Below are positions 7,499 through 14,891 of a stretch of 34,973 bases of DNA, piece by piece. This DNA comes from Planctomycetota bacterium (GTDB taxonomy: Bacteria > Planctomycetota > UBA1135 > UBA2386). Below the pieces are notes generated by a model. That model had not been told where the DNA came from. It searched no databases and saw only the letters and a program-made list of their open reading frames with translations. Positions within the stretch are counted from its first letter, which is position 1. The number at the start of each line of letters is the position of its first letter. The stretch lies in assembly GCA_016794485.1 (NCBI GenBank), contig JAEUHV010000238.1, positions 1 through 34,973 of the forward strand, written 5' to 3'. A program made the translations under genes and the position numbers.

Positions 7499-8440
7499 TC
7501 ACGCGCAATGACGCCCGCCGGCCGGGGCAAGGCCCGTGAGCAGGGCCGCAGCGCTGTGGCTTTCGATGGCGGCGCCGTGATGACGCACGAAGCGTGCTGC
7601 ATGCCGGCCCGGACCGAGGTCGAGGAAGCGGGTCACGCCGTGGCGTTCGTGCAGGCTTGCCACGGCAGCGGCGAAGTCGATCGGCGCACACACATTGGCG
7701 GCGAATTCGGCGCGCAGGTCGTCACCCGGTGCGACCGCGCGCCCCCACAAGGTCGAGAACATCGCGCGCCGCGGCGACTGCACTGCGGCGGACCCGGCGA
7801 GCGCGAACAGCAGCGTGGCGAGGCAGCGCTGCTGCGGCGCATGCAACGGGCAACCCGCCAGCGCCTGCGTCCGCACCGGCCAGCGCCGGCACGTGGCCAA
7901 AGCCGCGGCGACGTCCCCCTCGGCGCCGGCGAGCATCAGGAACTGGCGCGACAACCGGCTCGCCGCGACCGGGGTGCGGACCAGTACCGAAACCAGGTCG
8001 TCGAGCACCGCCGCCGACGGGGCGACCACCGCGGCCGAGGCGCCGGCGGCGAGCGGCAGTTCGGGCAGGGCCGCGGCGAACGCGACGAGGGCCGCGAACG
8101 ACAGCGCACCCGCATGGCAACTGCGGGCGAGATCGCCGACCGAGTAGCCGCACAGCCAATCGGCGTGTTCGCCGCGGCGTTCGAGTTCTTGGGCGGTGCC
8201 AAGCTGCAGCGCGGTCACGGCCAGCGCGCGGTACGGCCATGCGGCCGGCGCGTGCGGCAGTTCGTCACCCCGGTGCAGCGCCGCGTCGAACTCGGCGAAC
8301 GACGGCCTTCCGGCGAATGCGTGCTGGCACACGCGCCAGTGGTCGCGCACGCACGCAGACTCCAGCAGCGGCATGTGCTCGCCGGTGTGCCCGGCTCCGT
8401 TGAGGCCGGGGAACACGAACGCGGTGCGTGGGCGCGCCAT
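7499..8440 (-). CDS. Orphan FabD-like acyltransferase domain protein
   Basis: 313 residues, the length of a stand-alone malonyl-CoA:ACP transacylase. It opens with FVFPGLNGAG, matching the FVFPGQGSQ start of FabD/AT domains. The nucleophile elbow is GYSVGD (about residues 98-103), a variant of GHSxGE that keeps the Ser. The catalytic His is probably in CPLHAPQQ (about residue 200). The helix after the elbow, where FabD has the RGxxM Arg that grips the malonyl carboxylate, reads FAALVAFAAALPEL and has no Arg. The enzyme may therefore accept a non-carboxylated acyl group, or be inactive. No ACP, ketosynthase or malonate decarboxylase genes are nearby. It lies 12 bases downstream of a small lipoprotein gene on the same strand, so they are probably one transcript. 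It is unlikely to be the housekeeping fabD. Confidence 0.7.
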   Translation of the reverse strand: MARPRTAFVFPGLNGAGHTGEHMPLLESACVRDHWRVCQHAFAGRPSFAEFDAALHRGDELPHAPAAWPYRALAVTALQLGTAQELERRGEHADWLCGYSVGDLARSCHAGALSFAALVAFAAALPELPLAAGASAAVVAPSAAVLDDLVSVLVRTPVAASRLSRQFLMLAGAEGDVAAALATCRRWPVRTQALAGCPLHAPQQRCLATLLFALAGSAAVQSPRRAMFSTLWGRAVAPGDDLRAEFAANVCAPIDFAAAVASLHERHGVTRFLDLGPGRHAARFVRHHGAAIESHSAAALLTGLAPAGGRHCA

Positions 8441-8452
8441 CGCGGTCCCCGC

Positions 8453-8962
8453 TCAGACCTTGGTCAACGTCGCGTTCGCCGCGGCACTGCCGCCACCGTC
8501 GAAGGCGATGGTGACGTTGGCGGTGATCTGCGTGGCGGTCCACGTTCCGGTCAGCGTGAACGTGTCGACGCTGCCGGGAATCGCCGAGCCAGACGCGGTC
8601 AGCGTGCCGTTCGCAGCCAGCGATCCGGTCAACGTGCCGTACGTGCTCGACGTGAGGCTGACCAGCGACGCGTTCGCCGCCGACACGTTGGCGGTGAAGG
8701 TCTCGAGCGCCGGATTGCTGCCGCCGAACACGTTGCCGTCCATGTCGAACTGCAGCGTGAACTCGCTGCCGGACTGCGTGACGGTCACCGAGAGGGCGCC
8801 CGTGCTGGAGAACGTGGTGTTGGTCCAGGTTCCGGTCCACGTGCCGAGGTAGGTGGAGGCTTCGAACGTGGTCGAACCGCCGCCACCGCCACCACCGCCA
8901 CTGCAGGCAGGGAACGACATCGCGGACAACAGGACGAGGGACAACGGGAGGGTCGGGTGCAT
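8453..8962 (-). CDS. Small lipoprotein with octaglycine linker
   Basis: 169 residues starting at the ATG at 8962. The signal peptide MHPTLPLSLVLLSAMSFPAC ends in a lipobox-like FPAC, and Ser plus eight Gly residues follow the Cys as a flexible linker. The rest (about 35-169) is a Thr/Ser/Asn-rich beta protein. It has alternating GTWTGTW, FTLQFDMDGNVFGG and TFTLTGTWTATQITANVTI strands, reminiscent of a lipocalin-like or META-like beta barrel, although I cannot assign a family. It is co-oriented with the acyltransferase gene 12 bases downstream. A divergent 180-base spacer separates it from mqnC. No TAnnnT box or Shine-Dalgarno site stands out before the ATG. Function unknown. Confidence 0.72.
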   Translation of the reverse strand: MHPTLPLSLVLLSAMSFPACSGGGGGGGGSTTFEASTYLGTWTGTWTNTTFSSTGALSVTVTQSGSEFTLQFDMDGNVFGGSNPALETFTANVSAANASLVSLTSSTYGTLTGSLAANGTLTASGSAIPGSVDTFTLTGTWTATQITANVTIAFDGGGSAAANATLTKV

Positions 8963-9126
8963 TGGCGAGTTCGGGAGCGCGGGATGCGCACCCCGAAGGC
9001 GGCTGCCCCGGCCACCGACCGCCAGGATTTCGCCGCACGGGCGTCGCCCTGGTCGGATGCGGCAATTACGGCCCGTCCACACCGTTCGCCGCGGAGGTTC
9101 TGCTTCTCGGCATCGCCCGTTCGGCC

Positions 9127-9132
9127 TACCTT
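9127..9132 (+). promoter_or_regulatory. Start-proximal -10 box (TACCTT) for mqnC
   Basis: TACCTT ends 10 bases before the mqnC ATG at 9143, inside the stretch GGCCTACCTTTCG. A near-identical stretch (GGCCTAACTTGC) precedes mqnE, so the two menaquinone genes may share promoter architecture. The expected leader is only a few nucleotides and no Shine-Dalgarno sequence is present. Confidence 0.5.
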
Positions 9133-9142
9133 TCGTCCCCCC

Positions 9143-10336
9143 ATGACCGCCACCCCGGACCCGATCCGCCTGCGCGACCTCGGCCAGAAGGCCACAGCCG
9201 GCGGAATGCTGTCGCCCGACGAGGCACTCGCGCTCTACCGCGGCCTCGACCAACCCTCGCTCGGCCTGCTCGCGCACGACGTTCGCCTGCGCCTCAATCC
9301 GCCGCAGCCCGACGGCACGGTGCGCGTCACCTACATCGTCGACCGCAACCTCAACCCGACCAACGTCTGCGTCACCGACTGCGGCTTCTGCGCGTTCTAC
9401 CGTTCGCCGAACGACGCCGAGGCCTACGTGCTGCCGCGCGAGGTCATCTACCAGAAGGTCGACGAACTGGTCGCGAAGGGCGGCAACCAGCTGCTGCTCC
9501 AAGGTGGTCACCACCCGTACTTCAAGACCGACTGGTATGCCGAACTGTTCCGCGACCTGAAGCAGCGCTACCCGCAGGTCTGGATCCACGGCATGAGCCC
9601 GCCCGAGATCACGCACGTGGCACGGCTCGAGAAGCGTCCGGTGCGCGCGGTGCTGCAGGACCTGAAGGCCGCCGGCCTCGACTCGATCCCCGGCGGCGGC
9701 GCCGAGATCCTGGTCGAACGCGTGCGCAAGATCATCGCGCCGAAGAAGGCCACCACCGAACAATGGCTCGACGTGATGCGGCAGTGGGCCGCACTCGGCG
9801 GCCACGGCAGCGCGACGATGATGTTCGGGCACGTCGAGACCGACGCCGAACGCATCGAGCACATGACGCGCATCCGCGAGTTGCAGCAGGAGACCGGCGG
9901 CGTGTTCACCGCATTCATCCCGTGGACGTTCCAGCCGGAGAACACGCCCAAGGGTCCCGAACTGCTCGCCGGCCGCGGCGGGCTGAAGGCCACCGTCGCC
10001 GAGTACCTGCGCACGCTGAGCCTGTCGCGCCTCTACCTGCAGAACGTGCCGCACGTGCAGTCGAGCTTCGTGACGCAGGGCATGAAGGTCTGCCAGATCG
10101 GGCTGTCGATGGGCGCCGACGACTTCGGCTCGGCGATGCTCGAAGAGAACGTGGTCAGCTCGGCCGGCTGCTCGCACCCGACGTCGATCCCGGAGATCGA
10201 ACGGCACATCAAGGACGCGGGCTACGTGCCGCAGCGGCGCAACATGATGTACGAACCGGTCGCGACGCCCGTGACCGACAAGTTCGGCAACCCCGTCGGG
10301 CAGAAGAAGGTCGTCACCAGCCAGGTCGAGGCCTGA
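9143..10336 (+). CDS. mqnC: Cyclic dehypoxanthinyl futalosine synthase (radical SAM)
   Basis: 397 residues. The radical-SAM cluster motif CVTDCGFC (Cys76, Cys80, Cys83, CxxxCxxC) lies in the RNLNPTNVC...AFYRSP context characteristic of MqnC. Further matches are GGNQLLLQGGHHP (about 112-124), WIHGMSPPEI (about 150), DSIPGGGAEIL (about 187-197), FIPWTFQPENTP and the C-terminal EENVVSSAG segment. MqnC cyclises dehypoxanthine futalosine in the futalosine route to menaquinone, using S-adenosylmethionine and a 4Fe-4S cluster in the cytoplasm. The ATG at 9143 is preferred because the upstream frame is non-coding in character. It lies 47 bases before the Uma2 gene; the later pathway enzyme-coding genes mqnA, mqnB and mqnD are not in the window, while mqnE lies 12.5 kb away. 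Assignment is strong. Confidence 0.95.
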   Translation: MTATPDPIRLRDLGQKATAGGMLSPDEALALYRGLDQPSLGLLAHDVRLRLNPPQPDGTVRVTYIVDRNLNPTNVCVTDCGFCAFYRSPNDAEAYVLPREVIYQKVDELVAKGGNQLLLQGGHHPYFKTDWYAELFRDLKQRYPQVWIHGMSPPEITHVARLEKRPVRAVLQDLKAAGLDSIPGGGAEILVERVRKIIAPKKATTEQWLDVMRQWAALGGHGSATMMFGHVETDAERIEHMTRIRELQQETGGVFTAFIPWTFQPENTPKGPELLAGRGGLKATVAEYLRTLSLSRLYLQNVPHVQSSFVTQGMKVCQIGLSMGADDFGSAMLEENVVSSAGCSHPTSIPEIERHIKDAGYVPQRRNMMYEPVATPVTDKFGNPVGQKKVVTSQVEA

Positions 10337-10371
10337 CGAGCCGCGCCCCTTGCCGGGGTCGCGCGCGGCGT

Positions 10372-10377
10372 TACGTT
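10372..10377 (+). promoter_or_regulatory. Start-proximal -10 box (TACGTT) for the Uma2 gene
   Basis: TACGTT is followed by six bases and then the GTG at 10384. Transcription beginning at the usual distance from a -10 box would start at or next to the GTG itself, making this the clearest leaderless candidate in the window. Confidence 0.45.
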
Positions 10378-10383
10378 CCGGCC

Positions 10384-10953
10384 GTGCACCGGGAATCAGG
10401 CAACGTCACCGCCGAGCGCTACCTCGTCGACGAGGCACGTTCGCCAGCGCGGCGTGAATACGTCGGCGGCGTCGCCTACGCGATGGCCGGGGCGAGCAAT
10501 GCCCACAACCAGATCGCGACCAACACCCTGGTGGCCCTGGCTACGCGGCTGCGCGGCACTGCATGCCGCGCCTTCAACTCGGACACCAAGGTGCGGATCC
10601 ACCTGCCGGGCCAGATCCGCTTCTACTATCCCGACGTCTCGGTCACGTGCCGGCCGAATGCGATGCACGAGTCGTTCCAGGATGCCCCGAGGGTCGTCGT
10701 CGAGGTGACCTCCGCCGAGAAGCGGCGAATCGACGAAGGCGAGAAGCTGCTCGCCTACCAGACGATCCCGTCGCTCGCGGTCTACCTGATCGTCGAGCAG
10801 GACCGCGCCCGCGTCGCCGTGTTCCGCCGCACGGCCGCCGGGTTCGGGTTCCAGGAGTTCGAGTCCGGCGGAGTGGTGCCGCTGCCGGAGATCGGCTGTG
10901 AGCTGCCGCTGGCCGAGGTCTACGACGGCGTCGTCGCGACGACGGGAGAGTGA
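10384..10953 (+). CDS. Uma2-family PD-(D/E)xK nuclease-fold protein (DUF820)
   Basis: 189 residues from the GTG at 10384. That start leaves the usual ~25 residues before RREYVGGVAYAMAGASNAHN, the conserved Uma2 opening. The nuclease-fold core follows: FYYPDVSVTC (about residues 80-89) supplies the catalytic-type Asp, and VVVEVTSAEKRRIDEGEKLLAYQ (about 105-127) supplies Glu and the downstream Lys. So the predicted metal site is intact. Uma2 proteins resemble restriction endonucleases, but their substrates are unknown and they often occur in many copies per genome. It follows mqnC, and its stop is four bases from the next gene, so it is co-transcribed with the exported unknown at 10957. A role in mobile-element defence is possible but not supported by neighbours. 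Confidence 0.85.
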   Translation: MHRESGNVTAERYLVDEARSPARREYVGGVAYAMAGASNAHNQIATNTLVALATRLRGTACRAFNSDTKVRIHLPGQIRFYYPDVSVTCRPNAMHESFQDAPRVVVEVTSAEKRRIDEGEKLLAYQTIPSLAVYLIVEQDRARVAVFRRTAAGFGFQEFESGGVVPLPEIGCELPLAEVYDGVVATTGE

Positions 10954-10956
10954 ACG

Positions 10957-12042
10957 ATGCGGGCGCGAATCGCATCGACGTTCGCGTTCGGGCTCTGGTT
11001 CACGGGCACGCTGACCTCGCAGTCGATCCCCGTCGACAAGCTGCGTCAGGACCTCGCCAGCCAGAAGGCCATCGACGTCGCGTGGGCCGCGTACCATGTC
11101 CGCGCCGAAAAGCACAGGCAACTCGTCGTGCCGCTGCAGCGCGCGCTCGGCGCGTGGCGCCAAGCGGCCGGCGAAGAGTCCAAGGTCGTCTGCCTGCACG
11201 TGCTCGACGCGCTGATCGCGCTCGACGCCAAGGTCCCCGCCGGCGAACTCGTCGATCTCGTCGACGATGCGACCTGCGGCACCGCTGCGTTCGTGCTGCT
11301 CGCGCGCGAGCCGAAGACCAACGAGGCCGAGCTGTGCGCGTTGTTCCGGCGCGACTTCCCGGTGATCGACCTCGAACTGGCGAAGCAAAGGGACCGCCAG
11401 ACGCTGGTACTCGGCGAACTGCTCGCCATGCAGGCCCCGCCGGGCTTCGCGGACCTCGTCGCTCCAGCCTGTGCGTTCCGCCTCCACCTCGAAGTCCTGG
11501 CTCCTGGCGAATCGCCGCGCACGCCGTCGATCCGGCTCCACCTGGACCGCCCGACGGTGTCCATGCCGACGGCCGAGTGGCCGCTGCGCCCAGTGTTCTT
11601 CCACGCGCCGCCCTCGGCGCAGGGCCAGGAAGTCGGCAGCATCCGGATCCACCCGAAGCTGCAGCGATGGGTGCAGCGCAAAGACACGCCACCGCGGGAC
11701 CGCGGCATCGTGTCGTTCGAGCTGCCGATCGTGCCAGCGCATGCGGAACGCCCGCTGCCCGTGCCCTTGGGCCTGTTGCGGACGGCGGCAGATCTGACCG
11801 AAAGGCCGCACACCGAGGTCACGATCCACTGGACGAACGACGCACAGTACGTGCGCGAAGCCACCGCCGCCCGCGACCGCCTGCAGGCCTTCGTCGACGC
11901 GATGCGCACGAAACTCGTCGCGAAGGGCGCGCTGCGTGCCGAAGACGCATCCAAGCTGCTGCCGGTGCGGATCGAGGTCGAGGTCACCGACGGCCGCACG
12001 AACCCTGCCGCCCCGCTGCCTGGCCTGCCATCGCCGAAGTAG
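10957..12042 (+). CDS. Exported protein of unknown function
   Basis: 361 residues with a signal peptide (MRARIASTFAFGLWFTGTLTSQS). The region from about 25 to 165 is helical and resembles an armadillo/HEAT-type solenoid: repeating segments of small hydrophobic residues with VDVAWAAYHV, VPLQRALGAW, VVCLHVLDALIAL and ELVDLVDD. Residues 170-300 are beta-rich, with paired FRLHLEVLAPG and SIRLHLDRP strands. The C-terminal ~60 residues form a helix-rich basic/acidic tail ending in PLPGLPSPK. No catalytic motif or known family is recognised. It starts three bases after the Uma2 stop, with a GGGAG site inside the end of that gene, so it is translated from the same mRNA. The pairing of a nuclease-fold protein with an exported one looks incidental. 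Confidence 0.72.
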   Translation: MRARIASTFAFGLWFTGTLTSQSIPVDKLRQDLASQKAIDVAWAAYHVRAEKHRQLVVPLQRALGAWRQAAGEESKVVCLHVLDALIALDAKVPAGELVDLVDDATCGTAAFVLLAREPKTNEAELCALFRRDFPVIDLELAKQRDRQTLVLGELLAMQAPPGFADLVAPACAFRLHLEVLAPGESPRTPSIRLHLDRPTVSMPTAEWPLRPVFFHAPPSAQGQEVGSIRIHPKLQRWVQRKDTPPRDRGIVSFELPIVPAHAERPLPVPLGLLRTAADLTERPHTEVTIHWTNDAQYVREATAARDRLQAFVDAMRTKLVAKGALRAEDASKLLPVRIEVEVTDGRTNPAAPLPGLPSPK

Positions 12043-12145
12043 CGAGCTGCACGGGAAAACTTGTTCGACCCCACGGTGTAACGCGACGGGTCAGCCTCAC
12101 TAAGGAAGGGCTCTCTCTCCGCCCCGCCCGCTTCGCGCGATCCCC

Positions 12146-13513
12146 ATGTCGACCCTCCGCATCCTCCCGTTCGCCGCCGCAACAATCGCCAGCTCCCTGT
12201 TCGCCCAGGACTGGTCGCTGCAGTCGCCCACCCCGAGCCCCGCCGGAGCGATCTTCCCGCGCATGGTCTACGACGTCGCCCGCGCCCGCTGCGTCGAGTT
12301 CGGCGGCTGGAGTGGCGCCAGCGTGTTCGACAGCACCTGGGAGTACGACGGCACCGCGTGGCAGCTGCGCACGCCGGCGACCGTGCCCGACGAACGCGAC
12401 AGCCACTGCATGGCCTACGACCTCGCCCGCGGCCGCACGGTCATGTTCGGCGGCTGGGACATCAACTTCGTGCACCTGGGCCAGACCTGGGAATGGGACG
12501 GGACCAACTGGACCAACGCGAGCCCCGCGGTCGGCCCGGCGGGGCGCATCCTGTCGGCGATGACCTACGACATCGCGCGTGGCGTCGTCGTGCTGTTCGG
12601 CGGCACTTCGCCGAGCGCGTTCCTCGCCGACACCTGGGAATGGAACGGCTCGACCTGGACGCAGCGCACTCCGGCGACGTGGCCTTCCCCGCGCAACAGC
12701 CATGCGCTGGCCTACGATTCGGCGCGTGGTCGCGTCGTGCTGTTCGGTGGATGGAACGGCACCACGATCCTCGGCGACACCTGGGAGTACGACGGCACGA
12801 CCTGGACGCAGGTCGCGACCGACGGGGCGCCGCCGGCGCGGGTCGACGCGCAGATGGTGTTCGATGCGGCGCGCGGTCGCTGCGTGTTGTTCGGCGGAGC
12901 CGACACGGCGATCGACCGCAACGACACCTGGGAATACGACGCGCGCGGCTGGCGGCGCCTGTTCACCGCCAGCGTGCCGCAGGGCAACTCGGCGATGGCG
13001 CTGGCCTACGACCTGGGCCGCGCCCGCACCGTCCTGTTCGGCGGCTTCAACGGCACCGGCTCGATCGGCGAAACATGGGAACTCGGCGGCGCCGTCGCGA
13101 CCTGGCGCACGTTCGGCACCGGCTGCCTCGGCAGCAACAACCTGGCACCGCGGCTCGTGCCCGTGGCGTTGCCCGGGATCGGCGCGACTGCGCAACTCGA
13201 CGTGGTCGACCTGCCGGGTGCGAGCGGGTTCGTGATGCTCGGGGCCGGACTCAGCGACAGCCAGCTCGGCGCCGTCCCGTTGCCGCTCGACGTCGGCCCG
13301 ATCGGCCTGACCGGCTGCCGCCTCTACATGTCGAACGACGTCGCGGTCGTGCTCAACCACACCAACGGCATCGCGTCGTGGTCGCTGCCGGTGCCGAACA
13401 ACCCGGCCCTCGCCGGCTTCCAGATGTTCCTGCAGGCGCTGTCGCTCGATCCGGCGGTCACGCGGCCGTTCCCCGGGGCGTTGTCGGCGGCGGCGGAAAT
13501 GAACGTGCAGTGA
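12146..13513 (+). CDS. Secreted Kelch-like beta-propeller protein with shared C-terminal module
   Basis: 455 residues with signal peptide MSTLRILPFAAATIASSLFAQ. Residues 35-325 hold six Kelch-type repeats of about 50 residues. Each has the pattern AYDxARGRxVLFGGW...xxDTWEYDGTxWTQ, with the GG doublet and the Tyr/Trp pairs typical of Kelch blades. Six or seven blades close a propeller used in protein or glycan binding. The last ~135 residues (from WRTFGTGCLG) match the ends of the PKD protein at 2532 and the protein at 18004, with a Gly-Cys-x-Leu element, a SLPVPNNPALAGF turn and a final QAL.LDP strand. No enzyme motif is present. The 103-base upstream spacer has no clear promoter. A secreted structural or binding role is inferred. 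Confidence 0.88.
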   Translation: MSTLRILPFAAATIASSLFAQDWSLQSPTPSPAGAIFPRMVYDVARARCVEFGGWSGASVFDSTWEYDGTAWQLRTPATVPDERDSHCMAYDLARGRTVMFGGWDINFVHLGQTWEWDGTNWTNASPAVGPAGRILSAMTYDIARGVVVLFGGTSPSAFLADTWEWNGSTWTQRTPATWPSPRNSHALAYDSARGRVVLFGGWNGTTILGDTWEYDGTTWTQVATDGAPPARVDAQMVFDAARGRCVLFGGADTAIDRNDTWEYDARGWRRLFTASVPQGNSAMALAYDLGRARTVLFGGFNGTGSIGETWELGGAVATWRTFGTGCLGSNNLAPRLVPVALPGIGATAQLDVVDLPGASGFVMLGAGLSDSQLGAVPLPLDVGPIGLTGCRLYMSNDVAVVLNHTNGIASWSLPVPNNPALAGFQMFLQALSLDPAVTRPFPGALSAAAEMNVQ

Positions 13514-13536
13514 CGTCCGGGCCGGTCAGTGCCTGG

Positions 13537-13668
13537 TCAGGACGGGTTGCACGACTCTCGCAAAAGCCAGAGGCGCAGTACTTCGGCGCTTTGCACGGCG
13601 ATCTCCGCGTGCAGCTTGCGCAGGGTCTCCTGATGCGCCTCGGTCACTCCTGCGAAGGCACGGCGCAT
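13537..13668 (-). CDS. Small helical ORF, possible gene remnant
   Basis: 43 codons from the ATG at 13668. The peptide (AHQETLRKLHAEIAVQSAEVLRLWLLRE in its middle) is strongly amphipathic and helix-forming, with a heptad-like spread of Leu, Ala and Val. It resembles a segment of phasin-like or coiled-coil proteins, and looks more coding than any other frame in this stretch. The frame continues upstream for five more protein-like residues (QFAEL) without a better start. It lies only 23 bases from an equally helical ORF on the other strand, so both may be pieces of one rearranged gene. No ribosome-binding site is clear. Low confidence as a functional gene. Confidence 0.3.
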   Translation of the reverse strand: MRRAFAGVTEAHQETLRKLHAEIAVQSAEVLRLWLLRESCNPS

Positions 13669-13691
13669 GAGCTCGGCGAACTGCGATCGGC

Positions 13692-13808
13692 ATGGGGCCG
13701 GAAGACCTCGAGAAGGCGATGCAGAAGGCCGCGCAGGACATGGCCGACCAGATGCAAAAGGCCACGGGCGAGGCGGAGCGGCAGCCCGCGATGCCGAACG
13801 GCCGCTGA
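13692..13808 (+). CDS. Small helical ORF, possible gene remnant
   Basis: 38 codons from the ATG at 13692 to the TGA at 13806. The peptide (MGPEDLEKAMQKAAQDMADQ, then QMQKATGEAERQ) is rich in Gln, Ala, Lys and Met and would form a single amphipathic helix. That is quite unlike the Arg/Pro-rich shadows usual in this GC-rich DNA. It has no visible Shine-Dalgarno site or promoter. Its stop codon falls inside the first arm of the hairpin at 13805-13829. It may be a real micro-protein, or the inverted end of the gene whose other part is at 13537-13668. Confidence 0.3.
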   Translation: MGPEDLEKAMQKAAQDMADQMQKATGEAERQPAMPNGR

Positions 13809-13829
13809 CCGTGCGTCCCTGACGGTCAG
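13805..13829. terminator. Hairpin spanning two convergent stop codons
   Basis: CTGACCGT (13805-13812) pairs perfectly with ACGGTCAG (13822-13829) around a nine-base loop. The left arm holds the TGA of the plus-strand small ORF, and the right arm holds the stop of the minus-strand DUF1697 gene. It is probably a bidirectional terminator without a U-tract. Otherwise, the 312 bases between 13513 and 13826 hold only the two small ORFs. Confidence 0.4.
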
Positions 13830-14371
13830 GCGGAGTCGGCGGCCAGGATCGCCGCGAACGTCTTGCTGTTGCGCAGCGTCACGGTGCCGCCGACGAGACG
13901 GTCGAGCACCGCGGACGTGACCTTCGATCGCGCGACGCCGCCGACGAAGTCGATCCACAGGCACGAGCCGGCCACGGCGATGCGTTCGCCGGCCGTCGCG
14001 TACGGCGCGAGATCGGCAGCGAGCGACTTCGGCCATTTCGCGCGCGACCAGCCGGCGTGCAGCAGGTTCGCGCGTTCGGCTTGCGCGTCGGGGAACGGGC
14101 ACCCGGCGAGGTCACGGCGCAGCGCGTCGAGCCGACGCACCACCACCGGTACCGCGAACCCGAACTCCTCGGCGAGCGCGCGCTCGAGCGTTTTCGCCGC
14201 AGTGAGCTCGTCACCGTCGGCGGTGAACAGCAGGTTGCCGCTCTGGATCACCGTGACCGGATCGCGATGGCCGAGTTCGCCCGCGATTCGGCGCAGGTCG
14301 GCCATCGGCAGCTTGTGCTTGCCGCCGACGTTGATGCCGCGCAACAGCGCGACGAGGCGTGCGACCGCCAT
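13826..14371 (-). CDS. DUF1697-family protein
   Basis: 181 residues, matching the usual length of about 180. The start VARLVALLRGINVGGKHKLPMADLR is the family signature, followed by IQSGNLLF (about 43-50) and a middle segment with FAVPVVVRRLDALRRDL. The C-terminal GTVTLRNSKTFAAILA is also typical, because the family nearly always ends with a TxRNxxTxxkL-type helix. DUF1697 proteins are cytoplasmic, have ferredoxin-like folds and have no known reaction. The ATG shares one base with the stop of the upstream MGMT-like gene (TGATG), indicating translational coupling. The pair may act together, but no published link is known to me. Confidence 0.9.
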   Translation of the reverse strand: MAVARLVALLRGINVGGKHKLPMADLRRIAGELGHRDPVTVIQSGNLLFTADGDELTAAKTLERALAEEFGFAVPVVVRRLDALRRDLAGCPFPDAQAERANLLHAGWSRAKWPKSLAADLAPYATAGERIAVAGSCLWIDFVGGVARSKVTSAVLDRLVGGTVTLRNSKTFAAILAADSA

Positions 14372-14853
14372 CAGCTCGCCCCCGGTTGCACGAGACGCTT
14401 CTCGTGGTCCAGGACGAACATGCGCTTGCCGCGCACCTGGATCGTGTGCCCTTCCGCCTCGAGCCGCGACCGCAGTACCGCGAGCCCGCCGGGGAACTTC
14501 GGGTTCAACTCGCCGCCACTCTTCAACGTTCGCCAGTACGGCGTGATCCGCTTCTTGCCCGCCTGCTCGGCCTCGTCGGCGGCGTGCGCGGCGATGTTGG
14601 CGAAGATGCCGGTCGTCATCGGGCACGCCATCGTCGCCCCGTGCTGCTTCGCCAGCGCCCGCTGCAGCTCGGCGAACGTCGTCAGCTTGCCCTTGCCGAC
14701 CTTCTGCATCAGCGCGTCGACCTCGCGCGGCGCGGCGATCACCAGCGTGCCCTTGCCCCACTTCGCGTGCAGGCGCGGCGGGATCGGCTCCACCTTCGGC
14801 AGGCCGTGGTCGGTGGCGAGCTTCTCGGCCCAGGTCTTCTTCGACTTCTTCAT
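14371..14853 (-). CDS. MGMT/ATL-like DNA-binding domain protein without the alkyl-acceptor Cys motif
   Basis: 160 residues. The middle is a winged-helix typical of the O6-alkylguanine transferase C-domain: VGKGKLTTFAELQRALAKQHGA (about 52-73), then IAAHAADEAEQAGKKRITPYWRTLKSGGELNPKFPGG (about 85-121) and LEAEGHTI. The PCHR active-site motif of MGMT is absent. The equivalent PYWRTL segment fits alkyltransferase-like (ATL) proteins, which flip and flag alkylated bases for excision repair instead of repairing them. The N-terminal ~45 basic residues (MKKSKKTWAEKL) are an extra. It is coupled to the DUF1697 gene downstream and starts 38 bases from divergent glpK. A minus-strand TATGCT box at 14885-14880 is a promoter candidate. 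Confidence 0.7.
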   Translation of the reverse strand: MKKSKKTWAEKLATDHGLPKVEPIPPRLHAKWGKGTLVIAAPREVDALMQKVGKGKLTTFAELQRALAKQHGATMACPMTTGIFANIAAHAADEAEQAGKKRITPYWRTLKSGGELNPKFPGGLAVLRSRLEAEGHTIQVRGKRMFVLDHEKRLVQPGAS

Positions 14854-14891
14854 GATGGCGGCTCGTGCAACGGCGGCGCAGCATACCGGGC

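Noticed and set aside
6962-9142. The 5' extension of the mqnC frame, about 727 codons
   Set aside because: The extension is Arg/Pro/Ala-rich and antisense to the acyltransferase and lipoprotein genes. MqnC homology begins at 9143, next to a -10-like box.
8453-10207. A 584-codon minus-strand frame running through mqnC
   Set aside because: Only the last 169 codons look like protein (signal peptide, lipobox, Gly linker). The rest is antisense to mqnC.
10384-10953. Uma2 gene considered as a sign of a transposon or defence island
   Set aside because: No transposase, inverted ends, target duplication or other defence gene is near. The gene sits between ordinary chromosomal genes.
13526-13765. 79-codon minus-strand ORF
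   Set aside because: Cys/Ser/Arg-rich composition and no start signal; the neighbouring frames in the same stretch look more protein-like.
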